Positions 36,629 to 45,665 of a stretch of 64,000 nucleotides of DNA are shown in pieces. The position numbers were made by a program, and so were the translations under genes. The stretch spans positions 310,001-374,000 of the forward strand of contig CBDBIK010000005.1 of assembly GCA_965206145.1 (NCBI GenBank), in the 5' to 3' direction. Within the stretch, counting starts at the first letter, position 1; every line of letters starts with the position of its first letter. This DNA comes from CBDBIK01 sp965206145 (GTDB taxonomy: Bacteria > Pseudomonadota > Alphaproteobacteria > TMED109). The notes beneath the pieces are model-generated. The model was not told the DNA's origin. It did no database searches and saw only the letters and a list, made by a program, of their open reading frames with translations.

Positions 36629-37840
36629 ATGTCTGATATCCGCAAGGTCGTTCTCGCCTACTCCGGCGGGCTCGACACGTCCGTGATCCTACGCTGGATA
36701 CAGGAAACCTATGGCTGTGAAGTCGTCACGTTCACCGCTGACCTCGGCTACGAGAGCGTCGAGCGCGCTCAAAAAAAAGCAAAACAGATGGGAGTTCAGG
36801 ACATCCGCGTTGAAGATCTCCGCGAAACGTTCGTCACCAACTACGTATTTCCGATGTTCCGGGCCAACGCCCTCTACGAGGGAACCTACCTGCTCGGAAC
36901 CTCAATCGCCCGACCCCTGATCGCCCAGCGGCAAGTCGAAATCGCCCGCGAGACGGGAGCGGATGCGGTTGCGCACGGGGCTACGGGAAAAGGTAACGAC
37001 CAGGTGCGCTTTGAGCTCGGCTACTACGCCCTTGAGCCCGACATCCAGGTGATCGCACCATGGCGGACGTGGGACATGCGCTCACGAAGCGATCTCCTAG
37101 CCTACGCCGAGGCTCACCAAATCCCCATCGAGAGCGACACAGAGGGAGAGCCGCCGTACTCCACCGATTCAAACCTCCTTCACACGTCCTACGAGGGCAA
37201 GGCCCTCGAGGATCCCTGGCACGAACCTGACGAGGGAATGTTCACCCGCACCGTGGCTCCCGAAAAGGCACCTGACGAACCACGCTACGTGAAAATTGAT
37301 TTCGAGAAGGGAGATCCCGTGGCGGTCGACGACAAAAAGCTTTCGCCCGCAAATCTTCTTGAGCACCTGAACAAACTCGCAGGAACCCACGGAATCGGTC
37401 GCCTTGATCTCGTGGAGAACCGGTTCGTCGGGATGAAATCTCGCGGCGTTTACGAAACGCCCGGAGGGACATTGCTCCAGGTGGCGCACCGGGCCGTTGA
37501 ATCCCTGACCCTGGATGGCCCGTCGATGCATACCCGCGACGAGATCATGCCCCGCTACGCTTCTCTCGTTTACAACGGGTTCTGGTTCAGCCCTGAGCGC
37601 GAAATGCTGCAAGCCCTGATCGACGAATCCCAGAAGAACGTCACGGGCACCGCCCGACTCAAACTTTTCAAGGGTTCAGTTCACGTCGTGGGACGGCGGT
37701 CCCCGCAAAGCCTCTACAGCGAAAACATCGCAACCTTCGAGTCCGACGATGTCTACAACCAGAAGGACGCGCTGGGATTCATCCGCCTCAACGCACTGCG
37801 GCTCCGTCAACGTCGCCGGACGCAGGATCCTTCCAGCTGA
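36629..37840 (+). CDS. argG: Argininosuccinate synthase
   Basis: This cytosolic enzyme of 403 residues condenses citrulline and aspartate with ATP in arginine synthesis. The ATP-binding PP-loop AYSGGLDTS is at residues 10-18. GATGKGNDQVRFE and LLHTSYEGKALEDPW are typical family blocks. The ATG follows CGGAGAC and gives the usual length. It is preceded by tRNA-Ala on the other strand and converges on yggT. Confidence 0.95.
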   Translation: MSDIRKVVLAYSGGLDTSVILRWIQETYGCEVVTFTADLGYESVERAQKKAKQMGVQDIRVEDLRETFVTNYVFPMFRANALYEGTYLLGTSIARPLIAQRQVEIARETGADAVAHGATGKGNDQVRFELGYYALEPDIQVIAPWRTWDMRSRSDLLAYAEAHQIPIESDTEGEPPYSTDSNLLHTSYEGKALEDPWHEPDEGMFTRTVAPEKAPDEPRYVKIDFEKGDPVAVDDKKLSPANLLEHLNKLAGTHGIGRLDLVENRFVGMKSRGVYETPGGTLLQVAHRAVESLTLDGPSMHTRDEIMPRYASLVYNGFWFSPEREMLQALIDESQKNVTGTARLKLFKGSVHVVGRRSPQSLYSENIATFESDDVYNQKDALGFIRLNALRLRQRRRTQDPSS

Positions 37841-37858
37841 ACACTTGGGAGATCCCCG

Positions 37859-38140
37859 TCACCCCAGCGCAATTTCCGCTAGCAGGTTGCGGAAGAACCA
37901 GAGCAGAAGGATGACAATGAGCGGCGAGATATCGACACCGCCCATGGCCGGCAAGAAGCGCCGAATTGGCCGCAACAGGGGCTTGGTGAGACGGTCAAGA
38001 AAATGCCCGAGCGTGTAGACGAAGCGGTTCTGAACGTTGATGACCTGGAAAGCTACCAGCCAACTCAGGATCGCCTGGATGACGAAAGCCCAAGTGAGAA
38101 GCAGCAAAACCTGGTCGAGCAGGAGAAACAGCGCATTCAT
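37859..38140 (-). CDS. yggT: YggT-family membrane protein
   Basis: This small inner-membrane protein of about 93 residues has two hydrophobic segments (ALFLLLDQVLLLLTWAFVI and PLIVILLLWFFRNLLAEI) around the family loop FLDRLTKPLLRPIRRFLPAMGGVDISP. YggT proteins are linked to osmotic adaptation and envelope functions, but the mechanism is not settled. ATG 38140 gives normal length; ATG 38155 is an alternative. Confidence 0.85.
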   Translation of the reverse strand: MNALFLLLDQVLLLLTWAFVIQAILSWLVAFQVINVQNRFVYTLGHFLDRLTKPLLRPIRRFLPAMGGVDISPLIVILLLWFFRNLLAEIALG

Positions 38141-38231
38141 GGAAGGAACAGGCATGCCGGGAAAACCGGCCGGAAGCCTAGCATAGCGGTATGACGCAAC
38201 CACCGAACCGTTATTCACGAATCTCCACGCG

Positions 38232-39077
38232 ATGAACGAAACCTTCGCCGAATTGCTCCACGAGGGTCATGCGCAGTCCTTCTCCGTTCGTCGGGTACTC
38301 GTCGACGAGCAGAGCAAATACCAACGAATCTTCCTTTTCGAGAATGACGCATTCGGCCGTGTGCTCGCGCTCGACGGAATCGTGCAGATCACCGAGCGGG
38401 ACGAAGCCAGTTACTCGGAGATGCTGGTCCATCCTCCCGTCTTCGAGCACGGTGCCATCCGGTGCGCAATGATCGCAGGCGGCGGTGATGGGGCTGTGGC
38501 CAAGGAAATCCTCAAGCATGATTCCATCGAGACGGTCGACCTTGTCGACATCGACCCTCGGGTGGTCGAGAACGCGCGCGAGCACCTCGGAAACATTCAC
38601 GAGGGAGCCTTCGAGAATTCCCGGTTGTCGATCCATGCCCAAGATGCTTTTTCTTTCCTTGAAGAATGTGAAGGACGTTATGACCTCATCATTGCGGATC
38701 GCCCCGATCCGGTCGGGCCCGCAGCGCAACTGTTTGGGAGTGAGTTCTACCGGCGTGTCGCATCCGCCCTGCGTAAAAGCGGCATCGCCACCTTCCAGAC
38801 GGGGGCACCGTTCTTCCAAGCGGAAGAACTGCGAGAGGCAGTGGCACGAATGCGAACCGTCTGGAGTTCAGTTGCGACATATCTCACCGTCACGCCCACC
38901 TACACGGGCGGCTTCTTCGCACTGACACGGGGATCAAACGTACCCCTCACCACCGAGAGGATGGAGGAGGCGATGACGCGGGCACGCACATCGGAAATCA
39001 TCACCAACCACTACACCCCGGAGTTGCACCGGGCGTCCTACGCTCACCCAAAATGGATCGCTGACCTAGTCGCATAA
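38232..39077 (+). CDS. speE: Polyamine aminopropyltransferase (spermidine synthase)
   Basis: This 281-residue cytosolic enzyme transfers aminopropyl from decarboxylated SAM to putrescine. Family motifs are LALDGIVQITERDEASYSEML, AMIAGGGDGAVAKEILKH (binding decarboxylated SAM) and YDLIIADRPDPVGPA, which holds the catalytic aspartate. It converges on the ornithine decarboxylase gene, with speD next beyond, so all steps from ornithine to spermidine are encoded in 2.5 kb. Confidence 0.92.
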   Translation: MNETFAELLHEGHAQSFSVRRVLVDEQSKYQRIFLFENDAFGRVLALDGIVQITERDEASYSEMLVHPPVFEHGAIRCAMIAGGGDGAVAKEILKHDSIETVDLVDIDPRVVENAREHLGNIHEGAFENSRLSIHAQDAFSFLEECEGRYDLIIADRPDPVGPAAQLFGSEFYRRVASALRKSGIATFQTGAPFFQAEELREAVARMRTVWSSVATYLTVTPTYTGGFFALTRGSNVPLTTERMEEAMTRARTSEIITNHYTPELHRASYAHPKWIADLVA

Positions 39078-39095
39078 GACCGGCAGCAATCCCCT

Positions 39096-40223
39096 TCACA
39101 CGAAATGGGTGCGAATCCGGGGAAGCCCGTTGAAGTCCGAGGCGTAGACGTTGGTGTACGCACCTGCAGAGCGAATCCGCACGCGATCGCCCGAAACAAG
39201 AGCCAGCGGCATTCGGTAGTCGGCACGGTCATACAATACATCGGCCCCATCACAAGTCGGCCCCGCGATCACCACGGGTCCGGCCGGCCCGTTCACCGCG
39301 GGTGTTTCAATCTGGTAGCGGATTGCCTCTCCTTCGGTTTCCGCAAGCCCACCAAAGCGACCGATATCGAGGTACACCCACCGCCGAGCGTCATCCGGTG
39401 ACTTCCGTGAGACCAGGACCACTTCGGTTTCGATGACACCCGCCTCCGCCACCAGGTAGCGACCCGATTCCAACAAAATGTCCGGTATCCGGTTCCCGAA
39501 ATGACGGGCGAGCGATTCTTCGATGGCCTGCGCGAATGCCTCGGGACCGGGAACGGCGACGTCGTAGCGGACCGGGAACCCGCCTCCCACGTTGAGAAAC
39601 GACACCTCAATGCCCGTCTCGGCCAGTCGAGCCGAAACCTCGGTTGCAAGTGCCACAGCCGGATCCCAACGGGCGGGATCGGCCTGCTGGGAGCCGACAT
39701 GGAACGAAAGACCCGTCGGGTGGAGGCCCAGTTGTTCTGCCTTGCTCATTAACTCCACGGCGACCTCCGGAGAGCAACCGAACTTGCGGGCCAGGGGCCA
39801 GGAAGCTCCCGTGTTATCAACAAGGAGCCGGCACGAAACAAACGATCCGGGGGCACGGTGGGCGAGCTTCTCCAATTCGGCATCGGAATCGAAAGAGAAC
39901 CTGCGCAGGCCCTGTCGAAAGGCCCACGCGATGTCGACCGACTTCTTTACGGTGTGGCCGTAAGAAAGCCGGGTAGCATCGACACCGACACGCATGCACG
40001 TGCGAATCTCGTGACGACTCGCCACGTCGAACGAAGCACCCAGCGAGGCCAGGCGCTCTACGATCGGTGCTGCAGGGTTTGCCTTGACTGCGTAATGGAT
40101 GCGAGTCCGGGGCAGAACACGGACCAACTCGCCGTAGGCACGTTCAACCTGCGCAAGGTCAACCACGAGACAGGGCGTACCGCGACGACGCTCGGAGAGA
40201 AAGCTCTCGGCTCCAACGGTCAT
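39096..40223 (-). CDS. Ornithine/lysine decarboxylase, alanine-racemase fold
   Basis: This PLP enzyme of 375 residues belongs to the group IV decarboxylases and would make putrescine from ornithine (or cadaverine from lysine). The PLP lysine is in IHYAVKANP. The phosphate-binding GGGFPV, the substrate aspartate region in GPTCDGADVLYD, and HVGSQQ are present. Its ATG overlaps the stop of speD (ATGA), so the two are translated together. Whether it prefers ornithine or lysine cannot be decided by eye. Confidence 0.9.
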   Translation of the reverse strand: MTVGAESFLSERRRGTPCLVVDLAQVERAYGELVRVLPRTRIHYAVKANPAAPIVERLASLGASFDVASRHEIRTCMRVGVDATRLSYGHTVKKSVDIAWAFRQGLRRFSFDSDAELEKLAHRAPGSFVSCRLLVDNTGASWPLARKFGCSPEVAVELMSKAEQLGLHPTGLSFHVGSQQADPARWDPAVALATEVSARLAETGIEVSFLNVGGGFPVRYDVAVPGPEAFAQAIEESLARHFGNRIPDILLESGRYLVAEAGVIETEVVLVSRKSPDDARRWVYLDIGRFGGLAETEGEAIRYQIETPAVNGPAGPVVIAGPTCDGADVLYDRADYRMPLALVSGDRVRIRSAGAYTNVYASDFNGLPRIRTHFV

Positions 40224-40705
40224 GACTGTTTCTCCGGCGCACGTCGGAAGGTTCCGCGACGAAGTGTCTTGGCTTCCGTCCGTGAAGGACGGAGATGGCG
40301 CTCAAGGACCTTCAGGGCTTTGCCCACGTCGGCGTCCCCACACATGAAGGCATCGAACGCCGCGTAGCCGCGCTCAGGCCAAGTGTGAACGCTGATATGG
40401 GATTCGGCGAGCACCGCGACACCTGAAATTCCCTGCCCCTCGCCGAAGGGATGGAGATGAAGGTGGAGAAGTGTCGCTCCCGACGCTGCGACCGCATCGC
40501 GCATCGCGCGTTCCAGCGCCTCGATGTCATCGAGGGAGCAAGCGCCCCAGAAATCCGCGATTAGGTGCAGGCCGGCATAGCCCGTCTCGCCGGCGACGAC
40601 GAACTTGTCCGACGCGACGATGCGCCCTCTCGCCGGGACGGCTGAAACGGGACGGGACGCACAAGCCGACACCGAGGCGTCGAGACCGGAGAGCGACGAA
40701 GCCAT
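40220..40705 (-). CDS. speD: S-adenosylmethionine decarboxylase proenzyme
   Basis: This 161-residue proenzyme self-cleaves to make the pyruvoyl cofactor and supplies decarboxylated SAM to SpeE. The cleavage site is the serine in AESHISVHTWPERGYAAFD; the conserved cysteine lies in AFMCGDADV. The start at ATG 40705 is supported by GAAGGAA five bases before it; a longer frame from 40762 is unlikely. It is the first gene of the speD-decarboxylase pair. Confidence 0.92.
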   Translation of the reverse strand: MASSLSGLDASVSACASRPVSAVPARGRIVASDKFVVAGETGYAGLHLIADFWGACSLDDIEALERAMRDAVAASGATLLHLHLHPFGEGQGISGVAVLAESHISVHTWPERGYAAFDAFMCGDADVGKALKVLERHLRPSRTEAKTLRRGTFRRAPEKQS

Positions 40706-40871
40706 CGCTGATTCCTTGAAGATGGATACCCTCGCTGCGACCAGGGACGCAAACTTACGCACGGATCATAGGGGCGAGGCTTGCGCAAAATAGACGCACG
40801 ACGTCACTATGCAAGAGCCAAGCAAGAGCCAAGCAAGAACCACACAAGAGTCGGCAAAAGAATCCGGAACA

Positions 40872-40958
40872 TGGTGCGGGTGGTCGGACTCGAACCGACA
40901 CTCTGTTGCCAGAACTGGATTTTGAATCCAGCGCGTCTACCAATTCCACCACACCCGC
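40872..40958 (-). tRNA. tRNA-Leu(CAA)
   Basis: An 87-nt type II tRNA with acceptor GCGGGTG/CACCCGC, a long variable arm, anticodon stem CTGGA/TCCAG with loop TTCAAAA (anticodon CAA), T-loop TTCGAGT and encoded CCA. Confidence 0.94.
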
Positions 40959-40980
40959 ATCAATGTCATTCCATTCCGAC

Positions 40981-41054
40981 TGGCTAGGCGGGCTGGACTT
41001 GAACCAGCATTTACGGGACCAAAACCCGTTGTCCTACCATTAGACGACCGCCTA
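40981..41054 (-). tRNA. tRNA-Gln(TTG)
   Basis: A 74-nt tRNA with the glutamine-type U1-A72 end (TAGGCGG/CCGCCTA), anticodon loop TTTTGGT (anticodon TTG), T-stem GCTGG/CCAGC and encoded GCCA end. Confidence 0.92.
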
Positions 41055-41071
41055 AGACCGGACCAGGAAGA

Positions 41072-41149
41072 TGGTCGGAGCGGCCGGATTTGAACCGGCG
41101 ACCCCTTGTCCCCCAGACAAGTGCGCTAACCAGGCTGCGCCACGCTCCG
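41072..41149 (-). tRNA. tRNA-Pro(GGG)
   Basis: A 78-nt tRNA with acceptor CGGAGCG/CGCTCCG, anticodon stem CTTGT/ACAAG with loop CTGGGGG (anticodon GGG), T-loop TTCAAAT and encoded CCA. Third of a tight minus-strand tRNA trio. Confidence 0.93.
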
Positions 41150-41231
41150 ACAAGTACCTGGACATCGCACGATAAACTCCGTCGAGGTCCCGCACAATCA
41201 CAAGTACCGGTCGAGACGCAGCATTTGCGCC

Positions 41232-42581
41232 CTATCGGCCCTGTTTTCTCCTCGCCGCGTAGGGATTTTCTCCCTTGCGAACCATGATCCGAAGCGGCAC
41301 TCCTTCAAGTCCGAATTCTTCGCGAAGCCCGTTTGCGAGATAGCGCACGTACGAACGTGGCAGTGCCTCCGGACGGTTCGCAAACAACGCAAATGTAGGC
41401 GGGCGGACGTTCACCTGGGTCATATAGCGAAGTCGTTGCGCCCGGCCGCCTGCATGCGGAGGTGCATGCTCCCGCACCCTGTCGCCTAGCCACGCGTTGA
41501 TCTTCGCTGTCGGCACACGACGGCTCCAGCGCGCTCGCACCTCAAAGACCGTCTCCATAAGACGATTGACCCCACGGCCCGACCGCGCCGAAAGCTCGAC
41601 CACGGGGACACCACGCGCTTGGGGTAAGGTGCCATCGAGGCGCTGTACCAGGGCACGCCGCACGGCGGTGTGGCGGCGAACGAGGTCCCACTTGTTGGCG
41701 GCGATGATGAGTGCACGGCCTTCCTCCACTACCTCGCCTGCAATGGCGAGATCCTGATCCACGAGTGCCTCGCTACAATCCAGCATGAGGAGTACCGTTT
41801 CGGCGAACCGGATGGCATGCCGGGCCGCCTCCGCAGAAGCCACCTCGGGACGTTCCCGAACGCGAGCGCGACGGCGCAGACCCGCTGTATCCACGAGCTC
41901 GACCGGCATGTCCCGCCAGGTCCAGGGGTGAAGTACAGCATCACGGGTGATACCCGGTTCCGGCCCTGTGAGCATGCGCTCATCACCAAGCAGACGGTTG
42001 ACCAGGGTTGACTTGCCGCTATTCGGGCGTCCAACAACCGCCATTCTCAGTGCCTTGGCGGACTGCGCAGCATCGTCCTCGCTAACAGCGCAGTGTTCTG
42101 CAAGAAACTCCCCGATCCCCTCGATGCCGAGTCCGTGCTCGGCGGAGATGGCAAGAGGCGCACCTAGGCCCAGCTCGTACGCCTCGGCCTCGGCCATAGC
42201 GGCAACCGCAAGCGTGTCGCACTTGTTAACGAGAAGAAGTGTTTCCTTGCCGCTGGCCCGGACGAGGTTTGCAAATTCGCGATCGAGCGGTAGCACGCCT
42301 TGACGTCCGTCGATCGTGAACAGCACGAAGTCCACTTCTGCCAAGGCGGCTTCCGCCTGACGGGTCATGCGGGTGGCAAGTGAACCGCGTTCCGCTTGCT
42401 CAAGCCCAGGCGTATCGAACACAAGGATGGATCGCCCACCAAGGTTGGTCATGGCGGCATTACGGTCGCGGGTCAGTCCCGGCTTGGGATCGACGATCGC
42501 AGCTCGACGGCCGACGAGCCTGTTGAAGAGAGTGGATTTGCCGACGTTGGGGCGACCCACAATCGCCACCTGGAGGGCCAT
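41232..42581 (-). CDS. der: Ribosome-biogenesis GTPase Der (EngA)
   Basis: This 449-residue protein has two tandem GTPase domains and a C-terminal KH-like domain and is essential for 50S maturation. Domain 1 shows GRPNVGKST, DTPG and NKCD; domain 2 shows GRPNSGKST, DTAG and NKWD. The end, RKGENPYAARRKQGR, is basic as usual. It follows bamB by 12 bases in a yfgM-bamB-der operon, a common proteobacterial order. Confidence 0.95.
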   Translation of the reverse strand: MALQVAIVGRPNVGKSTLFNRLVGRRAAIVDPKPGLTRDRNAAMTNLGGRSILVFDTPGLEQAERGSLATRMTRQAEAALAEVDFVLFTIDGRQGVLPLDREFANLVRASGKETLLLVNKCDTLAVAAMAEAEAYELGLGAPLAISAEHGLGIEGIGEFLAEHCAVSEDDAAQSAKALRMAVVGRPNSGKSTLVNRLLGDERMLTGPEPGITRDAVLHPWTWRDMPVELVDTAGLRRRARVRERPEVASAEAARHAIRFAETVLLMLDCSEALVDQDLAIAGEVVEEGRALIIAANKWDLVRRHTAVRRALVQRLDGTLPQARGVPVVELSARSGRGVNRLMETVFEVRARWSRRVPTAKINAWLGDRVREHAPPHAGGRAQRLRYMTQVNVRPPTFALFANRPEALPRSYVRYLANGLREEFGLEGVPLRIMVRKGENPYAARRKQGR

Positions 42582-42593
42582 CGAGCAGTACCC

Positions 42594-43901
42594 TTAGCGA
42601 AACGCGACGATGGAACCCGCACGGGTGAGCACATAGAGATTGCCGCCTACCGCCACGGGAGCCCCGGAGATCTGTCCGGGGATCTGCGCCGTACGCATGA
42701 GGGCACCGTTCTCCGGCGAGAGTGCTAGTGCACGATCGTTGCCCACAACGATCACCTGCCCACCGGCAAGCGTGATCCCAGTCCACAGAAGATCATCATC
42801 GACATCCATCCCCACAAGTTCCCTGAGGTCAACCACCCAGCGTGTTTCGCCGGTCAAGCGGGAGACGCACATGGCTTCGTCCTGACTGGAGAGAACGAAG
42901 AGCCAATCGCCGGCAATGCGAGGCGTGCGTTCCACCGGCACGGGCAGGCTCCACAGTTGCGTTCCGCTCCGGGTTTCCAAGGCAGAAAGCGGGCCGCCGG
43001 CACCGGCCGCAATGATTGTGTTCCCATCGATGACGGGACTTGCCGAGACGTCTTCAACGTTGATGGTTCCACTGCCTGCTTCGTCCTGGGTGAGCTGCGC
43101 ACGCCACGCCACACGCCCGCTGTCCGCCCGAAGAGCAACGATCTCCCCCGAGGAATAGGGGGAAATCACCAAATCATCGTTGGCGGCAAGGGAGCCCGCC
43201 GCAAGCAGCGATGGCCCCTGTTTGACCGCGCCTTCATGGGTCCAGAGGTCGGTGCCCTCGTCGGCCCGGAGTGCAATGGTCCTGTCGCTGACGAGGTTCG
43301 CATAGACCCGCGGTGAACGAACTGTGGGGGCGGAACGAAAGGGAATCCCGAACGAGCGGCTCCAGAAAATACTCCCGTCCGCAGGATCAAGAGCCGCAAT
43401 CTGACCGTACGGAGTCGTCACGAAAAGGACTCCTCCTTCGATGGCAAGTCCTCCGCCGAGACTCGCATCAGCCGATTCGCCGTCGGGAAGGAGATTGAGC
43501 GTCCATGCCGTACGCCGCCGCTCAAGTGAGAGGGCTACCACCTGCGAACGGCCGTCGAGGTAGAACACATGTCCCTCGCCGATCACGGGCTGCGACAGGA
43601 TTCGGGAATAGGTCGTCTCGCTGGAACCTGGTGAGGCACTCCAAACCATCTCGAGAGCACCGGTGAATTCCGCATGGACCGCCAGGTTCAGCGAGTTTCC
43701 GTCATGTTGAGTCCATTCCTCGAGCAGGATGCTCTCAGGAAGAAGAAACGGAGTATCGTCGCCTGTCGCTTCCAGCCCCTCCTTTGGGGAAAAAACTGAA
43801 ACCCGGTCTCCCTGAAGAAAATCCTCTTCAACGAAACCCAACCAGCCTTCGCAGCCCCAGAGAATTGGTGCAAGCGCAATTGTTGCGAGCACCCCTTTCA
43901 C
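42594..43901 (-). CDS. bamB: Outer-membrane assembly lipoprotein BamB
   Basis: This 435-residue periplasmic lipoprotein is a beta-propeller subunit of the BAM complex that inserts outer-membrane proteins. A signal with a lipobox-like LWGC ends at about Cys17. Propeller blades with PQQ-like repeats are visible (VVALSLERRRTAWTLNLL, IAALDPADGSIFWSRSFG, LSALETRSGTQLWSLPVP). Its ATG overlaps the stop of yfgM (ATGA). The porin at 12-14 kb would be among its clients. Confidence 0.9.
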   Translation of the reverse strand: MKGVLATIALAPILWGCEGWLGFVEEDFLQGDRVSVFSPKEGLEATGDDTPFLLPESILLEEWTQHDGNSLNLAVHAEFTGALEMVWSASPGSSETTYSRILSQPVIGEGHVFYLDGRSQVVALSLERRRTAWTLNLLPDGESADASLGGGLAIEGGVLFVTTPYGQIAALDPADGSIFWSRSFGIPFRSAPTVRSPRVYANLVSDRTIALRADEGTDLWTHEGAVKQGPSLLAAGSLAANDDLVISPYSSGEIVALRADSGRVAWRAQLTQDEAGSGTINVEDVSASPVIDGNTIIAAGAGGPLSALETRSGTQLWSLPVPVERTPRIAGDWLFVLSSQDEAMCVSRLTGETRWVVDLRELVGMDVDDDLLWTGITLAGGQVIVVGNDRALALSPENGALMRTAQIPGQISGAPVAVGGNLYVLTRAGSIVAFR

Positions 43902-44551
43902 GAATCCGCCTCTCCGTAGAGGGAAAGCATCTCCCGGGCACGTGCACGAACCCCGGGAGGAGCCTCATCATCATCCGCAAGGGTCTGGAAACGCTCCCTG
44001 GCAAGGGTCATGTCATTGTCCCGATCGGCGAGATGGGCCTCGATTTCCCACGCCAAATGCCGCCAGGAACTGGATCCCTCAACAAGGTCACCGAGGCGTC
44101 GCTGGATGCCAGATGTAGGTCCTTGGTCGAGAAGAAGGTTGGCGGCAAGGATTCGTGAAAGATCCCGATAATGCGCTGGCACCCCTTCATCGGCGATAAT
44201 CAAATCATAGACAGCCACGGCACCGGAAATGTCCCCGCCAACGGCAAGTGCGGTGGCTTCCGTGAGCCGGGAGAGCACCGCATAGCCTTGTCTTGCCTCG
44301 CGAGCGAGCGAGGCAAGATCCGCAATCGCCTCACCACCACGGCCTTCCCGGAGGGCCTCAATGGCATCAGCGTAGCGGTCCGCTTCCGCAATCTGGCGCG
44401 CGGTCCGAGCATTGTCCCAGATCGCATGTCCGCCGATCGAAACAAGGCCCAAAATCACCGCAGCGAGCGCGTACGGCCAAAATCGACGAGCCAGCGCACG
44501 GTAGCGCTCCAGCCGGAGATCTTCTTGGATTTCGCGAAAAACGTCGCTCAC
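43898..44551 (-). CDS. yfgM: YfgM-like membrane-anchored TPR protein
   Basis: This 217-residue protein has an N-terminal cytoplasmic segment (MSDVFREIQEDLRLERYRAL), one membrane helix (PYALAAVILGLVSIGG) and a periplasmic helical-repeat region. The pattern matches the YfgM/Tol-Pal-associated family, which works beside the Sec translocon and periplasmic chaperones. It is the first gene of the operon with bamB and der. Confidence 0.85.
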   Translation of the reverse strand: MSDVFREIQEDLRLERYRALARRFWPYALAAVILGLVSIGGHAIWDNARTARQIAEADRYADAIEALREGRGGEAIADLASLAREARQGYAVLSRLTEATALAVGGDISGAVAVYDLIIADEGVPAHYRDLSRILAANLLLDQGPTSGIQRRLGDLVEGSSSWRHLAWEIEAHLADRDNDMTLARERFQTLADDDEAPPGVRARAREMLSLYGEADS

Positions 44552-44712
44552 AAGGCTCCCCTGGACCCGCCGAACGGGCCACGGCCATGGGATAAACGGG
44601 ACGATGCCATGATAGGGCTGCCACCCGAGGCAGGCAAACAGCGTTCAACACGTCGCTTCCTCTTCCTGCATACTTCGCACGCGATGCAAATGCGAACCGG
44701 ACCGACGAGCCG

Positions 44713-45174
44713 ATGAAACGGGATCCCTCAAAAAACAACGATAGCAGAGCAAAAACGCCTGGATTTTATTGGCGCACTAGAGTCCGCTATTCCGAAGTCG
44801 ATGCGCAGGCCCTCGCCTACTTCGCACACCACCTGACCTACTACGATTGTGCGATCACCGAACTGTTCCGTTCATTACCGTTCGATTACATGGCCTATGC
44901 CCGAAAGACGGGATACGACTTCAACGTCGCAAGCGCCCGGGTCGATTTCCGCAATCCTGTCCACCTGGACGATGAACTGGACGTCTCGGTACGAATCGGA
45001 CACCTCGGAAACTCGAGCATTACCTTCCAACTTGCGCTACATCCGGCGGACACCAATGAAATTCTCTCGGAAGGCGAAATCGTCTGGGTTCATGCGGACC
45101 AGGAAAAGATGCGTTCGGCCCGGCTTCCCGACGAGATTCGCACGAAACTCGAGCCCCATGTCATCGCCAAGTAG
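44713..45174 (+). CDS. Hotdog-fold acyl-CoA thioesterase (4HBT family)
   Basis: This 153-residue thioesterase hydrolyses an acyl-CoA. The family motif VRYSEVDAQALAYFAHHLTYYD contains the likely catalytic aspartate, followed by DFNVASARVDFRNPVHLDDEL. It is similar in pattern to the YbgC/4-hydroxybenzoyl-CoA thioesterase group. It is divergent from yfgM. A ruined molybdenum-carrier-like gene begins immediately after its stop, in the same frame. Confidence 0.85.
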   Translation: MKRDPSKNNDSRAKTPGFYWRTRVRYSEVDAQALAYFAHHLTYYDCAITELFRSLPFDYMAYARKTGYDFNVASARVDFRNPVHLDDELDVSVRIGHLGNSSITFQLALHPADTNEILSEGEIVWVHADQEKMRSARLPDEIRTKLEPHVIAK

Positions 45175-45665
45175 ACGGCGCCAACAAATACCGCTCCTTC
45201 GCCTGTCCTTCGCCTTGTCTCAGGCGGACAAACCGGCGTCGACCAAGGTGCTCTCGATGTCGCACTCGCTTACGGAATTCCCGTCGAGGGACACTGTCCC
45301 GGAGGGTGGTGAGGAAAACGGCAAGGTGCCGGAACACTACCCGTTGACATCGACCCCGCTGTCGCGGCCTGCCCAGAGGACGATTGCCAACATCCATCGA
45401 GGCGACGTCGTGCTCATGCTGTCCCGTCTGCCGATCAGGGACGGGGTGCGGAGCTCCCTCGTGCCGCCCGCGCAGATTGGCCACGGCTCGTTATCAATCC
45501 CTCCCGCCCGCACTCTCTTGTTCGGGGGTTCGATTCGTGTGCAGAAATCGGGTGGGGAAGATCAATGTGGGGGCCCGCAGGAAAGCGAGGATCCCGGAAT
45601 TCAGCAGCTTGCCGAACAGTTCATGGGTGAACTCGTGCAGGCTCTCACCCGCCGCCGTGTAATGG
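45175..45665 (+). pseudogene. Putative molybdenum carrier (SLOG-like) gene, frameshifted
   Basis: Three frames together spell a protein of the putative molybdenum-carrier family (PF12694 type). Frame one gives VLRLVSGGQTGVDQGALDVA and YGIPVEGHCPGG, then a stop. Frame two gives NGKVPEHYPLTSTP and AQRTIANIHRGDVVLMLSR. After further shifts, GGPQESEDPGIQQLAEQFMG closes the family's C-terminus. No start codon precedes frame one. Family members are about 150-160 residues, which fits the total length. The 3' end abuts convergent guaA. It is not expected to make a working protein. Confidence 0.65.
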
